This document shows positions 18,408 to 27,563 of a stretch of 64,000 bases of DNA, one piece after another. Below the pieces are notes generated by a model that saw nothing but the letters and a program-made list of their open reading frames with translations, made no database searches and was not told the DNA's origin. Both the position numbers and the translations under genes were made by a program. The number at the start of each line of letters is the position of its first letter. Position 1 is the stretch's first letter. The stretch comes from Devosia sp. RR2S18 (GTDB taxonomy: Bacteria > Pseudomonadota > Alphaproteobacteria > Rhizobiales > Devosiaceae): contig NZ_CP126539.1 of NCBI RefSeq assembly GCF_030177755.1, positions 3,248,001-3,312,000 of the forward strand, written 5' to 3'.

Positions 18408-19436
18408 GTGACAACAATAAAGGACGTTGCGCGGCACGCGGGCGTATCGATTGCGACTGTTTCTCGCGTGGTGAATGGCTACGCACATGTCCGGCCCAAT
18501 GTGCGCGATGCAGTCAACAAAGCCATCGAGGAATTGGGCTATCGCCGCAACGAACTCGCCAGTTCGTTTCGAACACAGCAGAGCAATATCGTTGGCGTCC
18601 TGCTCCGGCAGCAGCGCACCCCGTTCAGCAGCGCTCTGGCCTATGCCATCGAAACCACCATGTTCGACCAGGGTTATCGGGTGCTCCTTTGCTCCACCAA
18701 TGGCGAGGCGCAGCGTGAGGAGGCGTACCTCGAGACCATGCTGGACATGCGCGCACAAGGAGTCATCATCCGTCCCTCAGGTAGCAGTGCCCGCACACTC
18801 AAGCTGGTGGACAGCCTGCGTACCCGCGGCATTGCGGTCGCTTTTGTCGATATGAAGCCCAGGCTGGCCGCCGTCAGTTCGGTGGTTTGCGACAACTTTT
18901 CCGGCGGGTATCAAGGCATGCGCCACCTTCTTGGGCTGGGCCACCGCAAGATCGGCATCGTCGCCGGGAAAGTCGCGCAAAAGGGTGGCAGTTCCGACGT
19001 CGGTAGCGAACGGGTGCGCGGCATCCGTCAGGCTGCGCAAGACCTCGCGGTCGATGTGGACATCGTCTGGTCCCCTCCCTTCGAAGTTGCCAGTTTTGAA
19101 GTCGGCCGCGAAATGGGAGAGAGCATGATCGCGGCCAATCCCGGGATCACTGCGGTTTTCGCCACTACCGACATGCTGGCCATCGGCGTCATGCACGCAG
19201 CGCACGCCCTCGGCCTCACCCTGCCGCGCGATCTCTCGATTCTGGGCTATGACGGGGTCCTCGAGTCGGCCGTCACCTTTCCTACGCTCTCCACGATTGC
19301 CCAGCCAATCCACGAAATGGGCCAGATCGCCGCCAGCACGCTCATTGACCACATGAGCGGCGCCAGCACCTCGCCGCGCCAGGTGGTGCTGGAAAACACG
19401 CTGGTGCACCGCGCCTCCACCATCCCCCTCGCCTAA
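18408..19436 (+). CDS. LacI-family transcriptional regulator
   Basis: A 342-residue DNA-binding repressor with the classic N-terminal helix-turn-helix TIKDVARHAGVSIATVSRVVNG and a periplasmic-binding-protein-like sensor domain (DNFSGGYQGMRHLLGLGH, then the effector region). GTG 18408 gives the usual family N-terminus; the open frame runs back to 18330 and no clear ribosome site precedes either start. It is divergent from the ABC operon and upstream of the HAD fusion gene. Both have similar operators, so it probably represses both and itself. Confidence 0.9.
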   Translation: MTTIKDVARHAGVSIATVSRVVNGYAHVRPNVRDAVNKAIEELGYRRNELASSFRTQQSNIVGVLLRQQRTPFSSALAYAIETTMFDQGYRVLLCSTNGEAQREEAYLETMLDMRAQGVIIRPSGSSARTLKLVDSLRTRGIAVAFVDMKPRLAAVSSVVCDNFSGGYQGMRHLLGLGHRKIGIVAGKVAQKGGSSDVGSERVRGIRQAAQDLAVDVDIVWSPPFEVASFEVGREMGESMIAANPGITAVFATTDMLAIGVMHAAHALGLTLPRDLSILGYDGVLESAVTFPTLSTIAQPIHEMGQIAASTLIDHMSGASTSPRQVVLENTLVHRASTIPLA

Positions 19437-19531
19437 CCTTCTGGCCCGTCCGCGCAACTAGGAGCTCCGCCGGCATGAATCGCCGCCGGAAGACCCAACA
19501 ATTTCTCCCCTGGACTGCTTGCAGAGGCGGT

Positions 19532-19547
19532 TTGAAAACGATTACAA
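19532..19547. promoter_or_regulatory. second LacI-family operator, before the HAD fusion gene
   Basis: TTGAAAACGATTACAA resembles the site at 18312-18327, and its reverse complement (TTGTAATCGTTTTCAA) differs from that site at only one of 16 positions. It is 27 bases upstream of the HAD gene start, placing that gene in the same regulon. Confidence 0.7.
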
Positions 19548-19574
19548 GATCCCTGAATGTGGAGGGGGATAGAT

Positions 19575-20810
19575 ATGCTGCCAGATCAAAACGCGCTCGC
19601 TTTGGCGCGCCGCCTAGCGCCGATGCTGCGCTTTGCGGACAATGAGCCGTTCCTGCCCACGCGCGTCGGCGTTACTCTCCTGCAGCAGCCGGGCCGCTCC
19701 CCTTCGGCGCCGCTTCATATCGACTTTGCACCCGGAGCTACCCGGGTGATCGAATATGCAATCTGGTGGGACTGGGACATCCAGCACCTCTACGAACTCG
19801 AGCATATCTGGCTCCACATCGATGCCGACGAGGCCGTGGTCCGGGTGGAGGCGAGCGCCCATGGCGGCAAGTTCCCGATGATCGACGCGAATGGTGACCT
19901 ACCAATATTTGGCGGCCGGATAAGTCTCGTCTCCGCTCCTGGGAAACATGCCTTCACTGCCACCGTCGCCGACCAGGTGCCCCATTCGGAAGGCTTCCGG
20001 CTCGCCTGTCAGGAGCTTGCCGGCCGCAGCGGCATCCTGGTTAGCGACATGTTCACGGAGGCGCTGGAGGGACTGACGGCCGAGGATCATCGAGCCGTCA
20101 AACGCCATCTGCAGTTGCGCGCTTTTCTGCCCGCTTCGGACTTCAACCAGCACCTGGACCTTGCCGCACTGGATTTTTGCCCCTGGTCCGATCTGGCCGA
20201 TTGGATTCCCGGACGGGTCCGCGCAGTCGTCGCGGACGTTCGAGAGAAGCAGCCGCTTCTTAAAGCGGTATTGCTCGACAGCGGCGACACTCTGGTCAAC
20301 GAAGCAAGCGAGATATTTGACGCTGAAGGCTATGTGGTCGAGGCCGGGTTAATCCCGGGCGCGCTTGAAATGGTCCAGTCGCTGGCTCGCGAAGGTTATC
20401 GCATAGTTTTGGTCGCAGACGGGCGCGTCCGCAGCTTCGCTACTGTGCTGGGTAGCCATGGCATTGCCCCTCACTTCCACGCCCAGGTAATTTCGGAAAC
20501 TGAGGGATGCGAGAAGCCTGACCGCCGCATGTTCCAAAAGGCGATGGCCTCGCTTGGCCTCAGCGACGGGGATGCGCAATCCACTGTGATGGTCGGCAAT
20601 CACCTTGAACGCGATATCGGCGGCGCCAACCAACTCGGGATCATCAGCATATGGCAAAGCTGGTCCACCAAGCGCAGTCATATTCCGGCCAACAGTCACG
20701 AAGTTCCGCGCTACACCATACGCACCCCTGGCGAGTTGCCGGCGCTGCTCCAGGAAATCGAGCAGCAGATGGGGCGGTTCAGCCAGAACCCCTCTATAGC
20801 CTCGGGCTGA
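19575..20810 (+). CDS. HAD hydrolase fused to an unrecognised N-terminal domain
   Basis: The C-terminal half (about residues 225-400) is a HAD-superfamily phosphatase. Motif I is LLDSGDTL with both aspartates, motif II falls at VLVADG, motif III at KPDRRMF and motif IV at VMVGNHLERDIGGA. The first 215 residues are separate: a likely beta-rich domain with IEYAIWWDWDIQHLYELEH and later EASAHGG. I do not recognise it firmly; the pattern is loosely like Vps62 or NPP1-type sandwiches. ATG 19575 follows GGAGGGGG. A LacI-type operator upstream links it to the neighbouring uptake operon. Confidence 0.72.
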   Translation: MLPDQNALALARRLAPMLRFADNEPFLPTRVGVTLLQQPGRSPSAPLHIDFAPGATRVIEYAIWWDWDIQHLYELEHIWLHIDADEAVVRVEASAHGGKFPMIDANGDLPIFGGRISLVSAPGKHAFTATVADQVPHSEGFRLACQELAGRSGILVSDMFTEALEGLTAEDHRAVKRHLQLRAFLPASDFNQHLDLAALDFCPWSDLADWIPGRVRAVVADVREKQPLLKAVLLDSGDTLVNEASEIFDAEGYVVEAGLIPGALEMVQSLAREGYRIVLVADGRVRSFATVLGSHGIAPHFHAQVISETEGCEKPDRRMFQKAMASLGLSDGDAQSTVMVGNHLERDIGGANQLGIISIWQSWSTKRSHIPANSHEVPRYTIRTPGELPALLQEIEQQMGRFSQNPSIASG

Positions 20811-21116
20811 CCTCTTGCAGTCGCCATAGCGTTGCGAGGTTCGAGACGGGTTTATGTGGCTTGCCGGTGGTCTGAGGCGAAACACCTCCGCACGAGCCTT
20901 CCTGCGCCTGTTGTAACCCGCCCGCCGGGATTGTCGACTTCCTCAACACAATAGACCAGCAAACCGCGCTTAAGCGCCACTCGGCCGGCATTGCTGATAA
21001 CGCCCGGGCGCGCGTAGAGGCGCTGCGGCGGCATGGGCAAGGGATGAACTGACCGGAAATCGAGCAGAACAGCTGGTCGCTTGCCAAACACACTATATAT
21101 CTATATTCCCAGATAT
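20811..21116. other. gap between the HAD gene and the arsenic operon
   Basis: About 300 bases with no convincing gene. A 59-codon frame on the plus strand (20874-21051) ends in NARARVEALRRHGQGMN and looks coding-like, but it has no start codon and no recognised family. It may be the tail of a decayed gene. The arsR operator occupies the right end. Confidence 0.4.
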
Positions 21117-21118
21117 AT
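21095..21118. promoter_or_regulatory. ArsR-type operator overlapping the arsR start codon
   Basis: ATATATCT (21095-21102) and AGATATAT (21111-21118) are exact inverted repeats with an 8-base spacer. AT-rich dyads of this kind are typical ArsR/SmtB binding sites. The right arm includes the first bases of the arsR ATG, so repressor binding would block the promoter and initiation region. Confidence 0.65.
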
Positions 21119-21473
21119 GGACAAAAACGAAGCCATTGACGTATTCAGCGCGCTCTCTCAGGCAACTCGGCTCGACACATTTCGGCTGCTCATGCAGCAC
21201 GAGCCGGAAGGTTTGGCCGCGGGGGAGATCGCACGTCAGTTGGGCGTGCCACAAAACACCATGTCATCGCACCTGGCGATTCTCACTCGTGCCAGGCTGA
21301 TCGAGCCTGAACGCCAAAGCCGAACGATCATCTATCGAGTGGTCGTCGATCGCATTCGACAGATCACGAGCTTTCTTGTTCAGGATTGCTGCGGTGGCCG
21401 CTCAGATTTATGCGACCCCCTCGTGGCCGAATTTACCCCCTGCTGCACCTCCAAGGACCCGAGCCATGCCTGA
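21117..21473 (+). CDS. arsR: ArsR-family arsenic-responsive repressor
   Basis: A 118-residue winged-helix repressor of the ars operon. The recognition helix region is GEIARQLGVPQNTMSSHLAILTRARLIEPE. The C-terminus carries QDCCGGRSDLCD and a later CC pair. This resembles the C-terminal cysteine arsenite site of the Acidithiobacillus-type ArsR rather than the Cys-Val-Cys of the E. coli plasmid type. ATG 21117 has no ribosome site and overlaps the operator, so translation may be leaderless; an in-frame TTG lies at 21081. Its end overlaps the next gene. Confidence 0.88.
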   Translation: MDKNEAIDVFSALSQATRLDTFRLLMQHEPEGLAAGEIARQLGVPQNTMSSHLAILTRARLIEPERQSRTIIYRVVVDRIRQITSFLVQDCCGGRSDLCDPLVAEFTPCCTSKDPSHA

Positions 21474-21993
21474 CCGCGTCTACAATGTCCTGTTCCTTTG
21501 CACCGGCAACTCTGCCCGTTCCATCTTGGGCGAAGCCCTGATGAACCAAGTTGGTCACGAACGTTTCCGCGCATTCTCGGCAGGCTCCACGCCCAAAGGG
21601 GCGGTCCACCCGCTCACGTTGCAGACGCTGAGCAAGGCAGGCATACCGATTGACGGGCTTCGATCCAAAGCTTGGGACGAGTTCGCTGCGCCCGATGCGC
21701 CCAAAATGGACTTTGTGTTCACCGTTTGCGATAATGCGGCAGGCGAGGCTTGCCCTGTGTGGCCCGGTCAACCCATGACCGCGCATTGGGGCATTGAGGA
21801 CCCCGCTGCGGTAGATGGCTCCGATTTCAAGAAGCAGGCCGCCTTCGAGGACGCATTGCGCTACCTTCGAAACCGGATCACAGCCTTTATGAGCCTGCCT
21901 TTGACCAGCATCGACCGCATGGCGCTGACTTCCAAGCTCCAGGACATCGGCGCCATGGATGGCGCTACCGGTCCGAACAAGGGCGCCGAATGA
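21466..21993 (+). CDS. arsC: arsenate reductase, low-molecular-weight phosphatase type
   Basis: A 175-residue cytoplasmic enzyme that reduces arsenate to arsenite for export. The catalytic C-x5-R loop is [11 protein letters not shown] at the N-terminus. [17 protein letters not shown] supplies the further cysteines of the thioredoxin-type relay. ATG 21466 overlaps the arsR stop and the gene ends in an ATGA overlap with acr3. It is one of two unrelated arsenate reductases in this operon. Confidence 0.92.
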   Translation: MPDRVYNVLFLCTGNSARSILGEALMNQVGHERFRAFSAGSTPKGAVHPLTLQTLSKAGIPIDGLRSKAWDEFAAPDAPKMDFVFTVCDNAAGEACPVWPGQPMTAHWGIEDPAAVDGSDFKKQAAFEDALRYLRNRITAFMSLPLTSIDRMALTSKLQDIGAMDGATGPNKGAE

Positions 21994-23051
21994 TGTCAGT
22001 TTTTGAACGATATCTATCCGTCTGGGTGGGCTTGGCAATTGTTGCAGGCATTGCCTTGGGTCAGTTGCTGCCAGGCGTTTTCTCGGGGCTCGCCGCGCTA
22101 GAAATCGCACAGGTGAACTTGCCTGTGGCGTTGCTGATCTGGGCCATGGTTTACCCAATGATGATCGCGGTGGATTTCGGCAGCCTCCATCGCATCGCAG
22201 AACAGCCCAAGGGCCTAATTGTTACCCTGGTGGTCAACTGGCTTATCAAGCCCTTCACCATGGCACTGCTCGGGGTGGTGTTCTTCAAAGGGCTCTTTGC
22301 CGCCTGGATCCCTCCGGCAGACGCCGAAGGCTATATCGCCGGGCTGATCTTGCTGGGCGCAGCCCCATGTACGGCAATGGTGTTCGTCTGGTCTCAGCTG
22401 ACTCGCGGCGACGCCAACTACACACTGGTGCAGGTTAGTGTAAACGACGTGGTGATGGTGTTTGCCTATGCACCTATCGTGGCCCTGTTGCTGGGCGTCA
22501 CCGACATTCCGGTGCCGTGGACGACTCTGATCCTTTCGGTGCTGCTTTACGTCGTGGTTCCACTCGCCGCCGGTATTGTGACCCGCCGCCTGCTGCTCGA
22601 AGCAGACGGTGGCACCGCGCGGCTCGACGCGTTCACCACTAAGCTCAAGCCCGCTTCCATGGCAGGCCTCCTAGCCACGGTGGTGCTGCTGTTCGGGTTT
22701 CAAGGGAACGTCATTCTGGCGCAACCACTAGTGATCTTGCTGATCGCGGTGCCCCTGCTGATCCAGTCCTATGGCATCTTCGCCATTACTTATGCCGCCG
22801 CCTGGACGTTGCACATCCCGCACCGCATAGCGGCGCCGTGCGCCATGATCGGCACTTCCAACTTCTTCGAGCTGGCGGTGGCTGTGGCTATCAGCCTTTA
22901 TGGTCTGTCCTCGCCGGCGGCCTTGGCGACAGTGGTTGGGGTGCTGGTCGAAGTACCGGTGATGCTCTCGCTTGTGGCGCTCGCCAACAGAACCCGCGAG
23001 GCCTTCGACGCCAACGCAAACGAGCAGCCCCAGGAGCGGCCAGCCCAATGA
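21990..23051 (+). CDS. acr3: ACR3-family arsenite efflux transporter
   Basis: A 353-residue inner-membrane protein with about ten hydrophobic segments that exports arsenite. Family blocks are [42 protein letters not shown] with the essential cysteine, and [22 protein letters not shown]. It overlaps arsC on the left and the second arsC on the right by ATGA junctions, which indicates coupled translation. Confidence 0.95.
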   Translation: MMSVFERYLSVWVGLAIVAGIALGQLLPGVFSGLAALEIAQVNLPVALLIWAMVYPMMIAVDFGSLHRIAEQPKGLIVTLVVNWLIKPFTMALLGVVFFKGLFAAWIPPADAEGYIAGLILLGAAPCTAMVFVWSQLTRGDANYTLVQVSVNDVVMVFAYAPIVALLLGVTDIPVPWTTLILSVLLYVVVPLAAGIVTRRLLLEADGGTARLDAFTTKLKPASMAGLLATVVLLFGFQGNVILAQPLVILLIAVPLLIQSYGIFAITYAAAWTLHIPHRIAAPCAMIGTSNFFELAVAVAISLYGLSSPAALATVVGVLVEVPVMLSLVALANRTREAFDANANEQPQERPAQ

Positions 23052-23470
23052 CGACAATCATCTACCACAATCCTGAATGCGGCACTTCGCGCAACACGCT
23101 CGACATGATCCGGCAGAGCGGGGTGGAACCCGAAGTGGTGCTTTACCTTGAGAGGCCGCCCCATCGTGACAAGATCAGGGAGTTGGTCGCTGCGGCTGGT
23201 CTCACCTTGCGCCAAGCGATCAGGGAAAAAGGCACGCCTTTTGCCGAGCTGGGCCTCGAAGATCCCTCACTGGACGACGAGGCGCTGCTGAACGCCATTG
23301 AGGCGCACCCTATCCTGCTGAATCGGCCTTTCGTGGTGACGTCCAAAGGCACTCGGCTGTGCCGCCCTTCGGAGGTGGTGCTCGACATCCTGGAGAACCC
23401 CGACATCGGTCCTTTCACCAAGGAGGATGGCGAGGTGATCATCGACGCTGAAGGGAAGCGGGTTGCCTGA
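23048..23470 (+). CDS. arsC: arsenate reductase, glutaredoxin-dependent type
   Basis: A 140-residue enzyme of the E. coli plasmid ArsC family, unrelated to the phosphatase-type reductase two genes upstream. It starts [18 protein letters not shown] with the catalytic cysteine in the C-G-T-S loop. [18 protein letters not shown] holds the family's arginines. ATG 23048 overlaps the acr3 stop codon. Together with the other reductase it gives two routes from arsenate to arsenite, one fed by thioredoxin and one by glutaredoxin. Confidence 0.93.
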   Translation: MTTIIYHNPECGTSRNTLDMIRQSGVEPEVVLYLERPPHRDKIRELVAAAGLTLRQAIREKGTPFAELGLEDPSLDDEALLNAIEAHPILLNRPFVVTSKGTRLCRPSEVVLDILENPDIGPFTKEDGEVIIDAEGKRVA

Positions 23471-24161
23471 TCTGCCCAACATTGTTCCGGCCGCTCTACA
23501 AGTTCCAGACCCATCCCGCCTCTTTGTCCCTCCTCCCCAGCACAGGCCGCGCATTCTCATGCTCTATGGCTCCCTGCGCGAGCGCTCCTATAGCCGGTTC
23601 CTGACTTTCGAAGGGCAGCGGCTGCTCGAAGCATTCGGGGCAGAGGTCCGCGTGTTCCATGCCAACGGCCTGCCACTGCCGAACGATGTTCCGGATGATC
23701 ATCCCAAGGTGCAGGAGCTTCGGGAGGCGATGCTCTGGTCGGAGGGGCAGGTCTGGACTAGCCCGGAACGCCATGGCGCCATGTCGGCGGTGCTGAAATC
23801 TCAGATCGACTGGATACCCTTGCCTGGCGGTGCTATCCGGCCCACGCAAGGCCGCACATTGGCTCTGATGCAAGTGTCGGGCGGTTCGCAGTCATTTAAC
23901 GCCCTCAACCAGATGCGCATACTCGGCCGCTGGATGCGGATGGTGACCATCCCAAACCAGAGCTCCGTCGCCAAGGCCTGGCAAGAGTTCGATGAGGCTG
24001 GACGGATGAAGCCTTCCAGCTTCTACGACCGGGTGGTCGACGTCATGGAGGAACTGGTCAAGTTCACGCTGGTGAACCGCGGCATAGCTCCGTACCTCAC
24101 CTCCCGCTACAGCGAGCGAAAGCAAGCGGCGGCGAAGTTGGAGGCAGGAGCCTCCAGCTAG
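23463..24161 (+). CDS. arsH: ArsH, NADPH-dependent FMN reductase
   Basis: A 232-residue flavoprotein that oxidises trivalent methylarsenicals to less toxic pentavalent forms. The flavodoxin-like fold is seen in [16 protein letters not shown] (phosphate-binding loop) and in [21 protein letters not shown]. The TTG start at 23463 overlaps the arsC end and gives the N-terminus [12 protein letters not shown] usual for rhizobial ArsH. It is the last gene of the operon. Confidence 0.93.
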   Translation: MPDLPNIVPAALQVPDPSRLFVPPPQHRPRILMLYGSLRERSYSRFLTFEGQRLLEAFGAEVRVFHANGLPLPNDVPDDHPKVQELREAMLWSEGQVWTSPERHGAMSAVLKSQIDWIPLPGGAIRPTQGRTLALMQVSGGSQSFNALNQMRILGRWMRMVTIPNQSSVAKAWQEFDEAGRMKPSSFYDRVVDVMEELVKFTLVNRGIAPYLTSRYSERKQAAAKLEAGASS

Positions 24162-24496
24162 TACCCAAACATCCAAACGCCGCCCGACTGACCGAGTCTA
24201 ACCCCGTTGCGATGGGACTGTAATGCGCCGCTGAGGCAGCACTACAACCAGATCTGACGTCGACGTGACACGCCGTCCCGCGAGCAGGAGCCTCGGACTG
24301 TTCTCTGTGCTCGTTATGCTGGTGGAGGCGTTGCTCAAGCGGCCTAGTCAGCACTATGACCATCCGGTAGGGAGGCGCTATTCGCAAGCCATTCCTTGCA
24401 GACACTGTTGGTACAGCCAACACTCGCAGTGCCTCCCCCTCAGCGTCACATGCGTTCATCGGAGTAGACCGACCAAAGGAAGGTATCTTTAGCATC
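24162..24496. other. intergenic region before the epimerase gene
   Basis: 335 bases without a supported gene. It holds the inverted repeat at 24406-24422 and a ribosome-like AAGGAAGG at about 24478. No RNA gene or terminator is recognised. Confidence 0.5.
24406..24422. promoter_or_regulatory. candidate operator TGTTGG-N5-CCAACA
   Basis: Perfect 6-base arms with a 5-base spacer lie 75 bases before the epimerase start. The inner TTGG-x5-CCAA is like operators of GntR-family (FadR-type) regulators of sugar-acid genes. No such regulator is intact in the window. Confidence 0.35.
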
Positions 24497-25396
24497 ATGA
24501 GCAAGCGCATCGTCTTCACCGGCGGCAGCGGCAAGGCTGGCCGGTACGTAGTTCCGTATCTGCTCGATAAGGGGCACCAGGTGCTCAATCTGGACCTCAT
24601 GCCGCTCGAACATCCCGGGGTGACCACCCTGAACGTAGATCTCCGCGACAGCGGTCAGGTGTTCAACGCCCTTTCCATGCACTTCGACTTTGAGGGGTTG
24701 GAAAGCGGAACTGGTCCTGCCCCGGTGGACGCCGTGGTGCACTTTGCGGCCGTGCCCCGAATCCTGCTGCAGCCGGACAACGTCACCTTTCAGGCCAATG
24801 TCGTCTCCACCTACAATGTCATCGAAGCGGCGGTGAAGCTCGGCATACGCAAGATCATCATCGCTTCCAGTGAGACGACCTACGGCGTCTGCTTTGCCGA
24901 AGGTGACAAGGACTACCATAGCTTCCCGCTGGACGAGGACTATGACGTCGATCCCATGGACAGCTATGGGCTTTCCAAGGTCGTCAACGAGAAGACCGCC
25001 CGAGCCTTCGCAATGCGGTCAGGTGCGGACATCTATGCGCTACGCATCGGCAACGTCGTCGAGCCGCACGAATATGATCGTTTCCCGGACTTCATCGCGC
25101 ACCCGCCATCACGAAAACGCAACGCGTGGAGCTATATCGATGCGCGGGACCTCGGGCAGATGGTGGACCTTTGCGTTGCGCGCGACGGTTTGGGTTTTCA
25201 GGTCTTCAATGCGGTGAACGACGAGATCACAGCCGACCAACCCACTGCGGAGTTTCTCGCCAAATGGGCACCCGGTACCCCGATTACGCGTCCGATCTCG
25301 GGGCAGGAAGCTCCCATCTCGAACCGCAAGATCAGGGAAGTGCTGGGTTTCCGGGAAGAGCACAAATGGCGCCGCTATGTAGATCTGGGGCACTGA
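24497..25396 (+). CDS. NAD-dependent epimerase/dehydratase-family protein
   Basis: A 299-residue extended short-chain dehydrogenase. The cofactor motif is IVFTGGSGKAGRYV, the catalytic serine region IIIASSETTYG, and the Y-x3-K pair lies in MDSYGLSKVVNEK. Homologues include sugar-nucleotide epimerases and uronate dehydrogenases; the neighbouring sugar-acid genes favour a free-sugar or sugar-acid substrate. It is transcribed towards the next gene on the opposite strand. Confidence 0.85.
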   Translation: MSKRIVFTGGSGKAGRYVVPYLLDKGHQVLNLDLMPLEHPGVTTLNVDLRDSGQVFNALSMHFDFEGLESGTGPAPVDAVVHFAAVPRILLQPDNVTFQANVVSTYNVIEAAVKLGIRKIIIASSETTYGVCFAEGDKDYHSFPLDEDYDVDPMDSYGLSKVVNEKTARAFAMRSGADIYALRIGNVVEPHEYDRFPDFIAHPPSRKRNAWSYIDARDLGQMVDLCVARDGLGFQVFNAVNDEITADQPTAEFLAKWAPGTPITRPISGQEAPISNRKIREVLGFREEHKWRRYVDLGH

Positions 25397-25451
25397 GGCA
25401 CATGGCGCCACAGGGGAAGAGTATCACGCCCCTCCCCTGCCCGGCTTTGCC

Positions 25452-26324
25452 TCAAGCAATCCCCTCCGCCTGCGCCACCGACTTGATGTGGGCAAGCCCG
25501 CGCCGATAGGCAGGCACGTCGAAGTGCTCCAGCATCAGCGGCACCTCGCGCCCGAGCCGTGCGATCTCGGTGACATAGGCGACATAGTCGAGATTGCCTT
25601 CGCCCGGCGGCACCTCATCGAAATGGAACGAGATCGTTCCTGGCCCGCCCTGCATGACGATATCTTTGGCATGGCACGAAACCACCCACGGCCCCAAGAG
25701 CTCGAAGGCCTCGCGGATCATGCGCCCGGATTTGAAATAGAGCCGCGGCGTGATCACCATGTTTACCGCATCGATATGGGTACCGAATTGCGGCCGATCG
25801 ATCGCCCTGAGGAGCTTGAGGTAGTTCTCGGGCGTGTCGGTCACGAGCCACGGAACCATTTCGAGCGAGAACTTGGCTCGTTTTGGCTTCACCGCATCAA
25901 TCACGTAGCGGGCAGTTTCAACAGCCCGCTCAAAGCCGGCTTCCGTCTGGTTGTCCGGATGGGGACCATAGTCGTAGTTGTCGCTGAGCTGCCAGGGATC
26001 TCCTGCATGGCCGACTGTGCCGTGGAACGCAACACAGGCCCGTGCACCCATCTCATCAGCTAGAGCGAGCTGATGAACGGCATAGTCCAGGTTGGCCTTT
26101 CGCACCGTCTCATCATGAGCGATCAGGTTGCGCCAGGCGCCACCCTCGGCGATGACCACGTCCGCATCGGCCATCGCCCTGACGATGGCAGCGATCTCGG
26201 CACGGCTCTCGATGCTGATACTGGGCATGTAAGCGGCATTGTAGCCGAACTCTACATGCGCTCTCGCATAAGCCTCTGGGTCACCGGTGTAGTCGATGCC
26301 ATATCCACCGAGCCTGAACGTCAT
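25452..26324 (-). CDS. sugar phosphate isomerase/epimerase (AP endonuclease family 2 TIM barrel)
   Basis: A 290-residue xylose-isomerase-like barrel. Metal-site residues are visible in KFSLEMVPW, FGTHIDAVNMV, VVSCHAKDIV and LMLEHFD (Glu, Asp, His and Glu in order). ATG 26324 is chosen because it forms an ATGA overlap with the dehydrogenase gene upstream; the frame itself extends to 26405. The two are therefore one operon and probably act on the same sugar. The substrate is unknown. Confidence 0.85.
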   Translation of the reverse strand: MTFRLGGYGIDYTGDPEAYARAHVEFGYNAAYMPSISIESRAEIAAIVRAMADADVVIAEGGAWRNLIAHDETVRKANLDYAVHQLALADEMGARACVAFHGTVGHAGDPWQLSDNYDYGPHPDNQTEAGFERAVETARYVIDAVKPKRAKFSLEMVPWLVTDTPENYLKLLRAIDRPQFGTHIDAVNMVITPRLYFKSGRMIREAFELLGPWVVSCHAKDIVMQGGPGTISFHFDEVPPGEGNLDYVAYVTEIARLGREVPLMLEHFDVPAYRRGLAHIKSVAQAEGIA

Positions 26325-27409
26325 AGGGCAGGCTCCACTTCGGCCGTGTGCTTCGCGGGCATCTGGTCGGGCACCCCTGCTGGATAAAGGAGCACCTTGC
26401 CGCATCTGCCTGTCTCCTGAAGAGCAAAGGCGTCCGCAACATCAGCAAGGGCAAATCGGTGGGTGGTCAGTTGGTCTAGCAGCGGGCGAGCATCCCGCAC
26501 CCGCTCCATCATGCGGTCACCAAACTGCTCGTGGTTCCAGTGCCAGCTGCCGTAGATCTCAACGCCCTTGCCGGTGATGCGCTTGACCGGGAGTTCGCCC
26601 GACCAGGTAACGAATGCCAACCGTCCTCGCGCCCGCAGCAGTTCGAGGACCACCGGCGGGGCTGCCGGATTGTTGCTGGTTTCGATCGCGGCATCGGCGC
26701 CATAGCCGCCCGTGAGTGCCCTCACCTGCTCGATGAGGTCGGGTGCCCGCTGATCGAGAACATGTTCGGCACCAAGAGCGCGGGCGAGTTCGGTGCGATA
26801 AGGATGGAGCTCCAGAGCAACCACCCGAGCGCCGATGATGCGGGCATTGATGATGGCTCCAAGCCCAACTGCACCGCATCCCGATACGAGGACCGTGTCG
26901 GACGGGGTCACCTGCATGCGCTCCATCGCCGTGAAACTCGGCCCCAGAGCGCACACCGCCATGGCAGCGTGATCGGTCTCGACGTCGTCAGGCACTGGAT
27001 GGAGCAGATAGTCGGGCTTGAGCAGGTATTCTGCATAGCAACCGATCCCGCTGGAGGATCCAGTCTCAGCCAAAAGGTCCCGTTGCTCCGTGCAGTGGAT
27101 GTGCTCGCCCGCAAGACATGCTGGGCAAGTGCCACAGCCGGCATGCGGCATCACCACAACCCGATCACCGTTCTTGAGGCGCTTGGACTGGGCAGCATCG
27201 ACCACCGCTCCGACAGCCTCATGCCCAAGTTCGCAGGAGTGCTTACCCTCTCGCCAGGACTGCCACTCCGTGCACATCGGCGCAACCAAGACCCTAACCT
27301 TGACGATGTCTCCTGCTGCCCGTGGTTCTGAATGGTCAGAAACTATGGCGTCACGCCCACCCTTGATCTCTACGCTGCGAATGGCTTCCTCCTCACCACA
27401 ACATCTCAC
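26321..27409 (-). CDS. zinc-dependent alcohol/polyol dehydrogenase
   Basis: A 362-residue medium-chain dehydrogenase. The catalytic zinc ligands include the Cys of PMCTEW and the His of ELGHEAVG. The structural zinc site is CGTCPACLAGEHIHC. The Rossmann motif is VLVSGCGAVGLGAI. It resembles sorbitol or threonine dehydrogenases. The exact start is uncertain: ATG 27409 has no obvious ribosome site, while GGTGAGGAGGAA within the first codons could serve a slightly later start. It is translationally coupled to the isomerase gene. Confidence 0.87.
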   Translation of the reverse strand: MRCCGEEEAIRSVEIKGGRDAIVSDHSEPRAAGDIVKVRVLVAPMCTEWQSWREGKHSCELGHEAVGAVVDAAQSKRLKNGDRVVVMPHAGCGTCPACLAGEHIHCTEQRDLLAETGSSSGIGCYAEYLLKPDYLLHPVPDDVETDHAAMAVCALGPSFTAMERMQVTPSDTVLVSGCGAVGLGAIINARIIGARVVALELHPYRTELARALGAEHVLDQRAPDLIEQVRALTGGYGADAAIETSNNPAAPPVVLELLRARGRLAFVTWSGELPVKRITGKGVEIYGSWHWNHEQFGDRMMERVRDARPLLDQLTTHRFALADVADAFALQETGRCGKVLLYPAGVPDQMPAKHTAEVEPAL

Positions 27410-27563
27410 TCTCCCGGTGAGTCACTAAAAGGTAGCGCGCTGAGGTACGTAACACAATCAGGGGCGCGAATTCGGTAGATGCTAATATTGCGGGCATTAG
27501 GGTTTAGCGAATATGCGCGACGGGAGACTTGAGCTGCGCCGCCGGCTACGATGAGTTGCTCTC

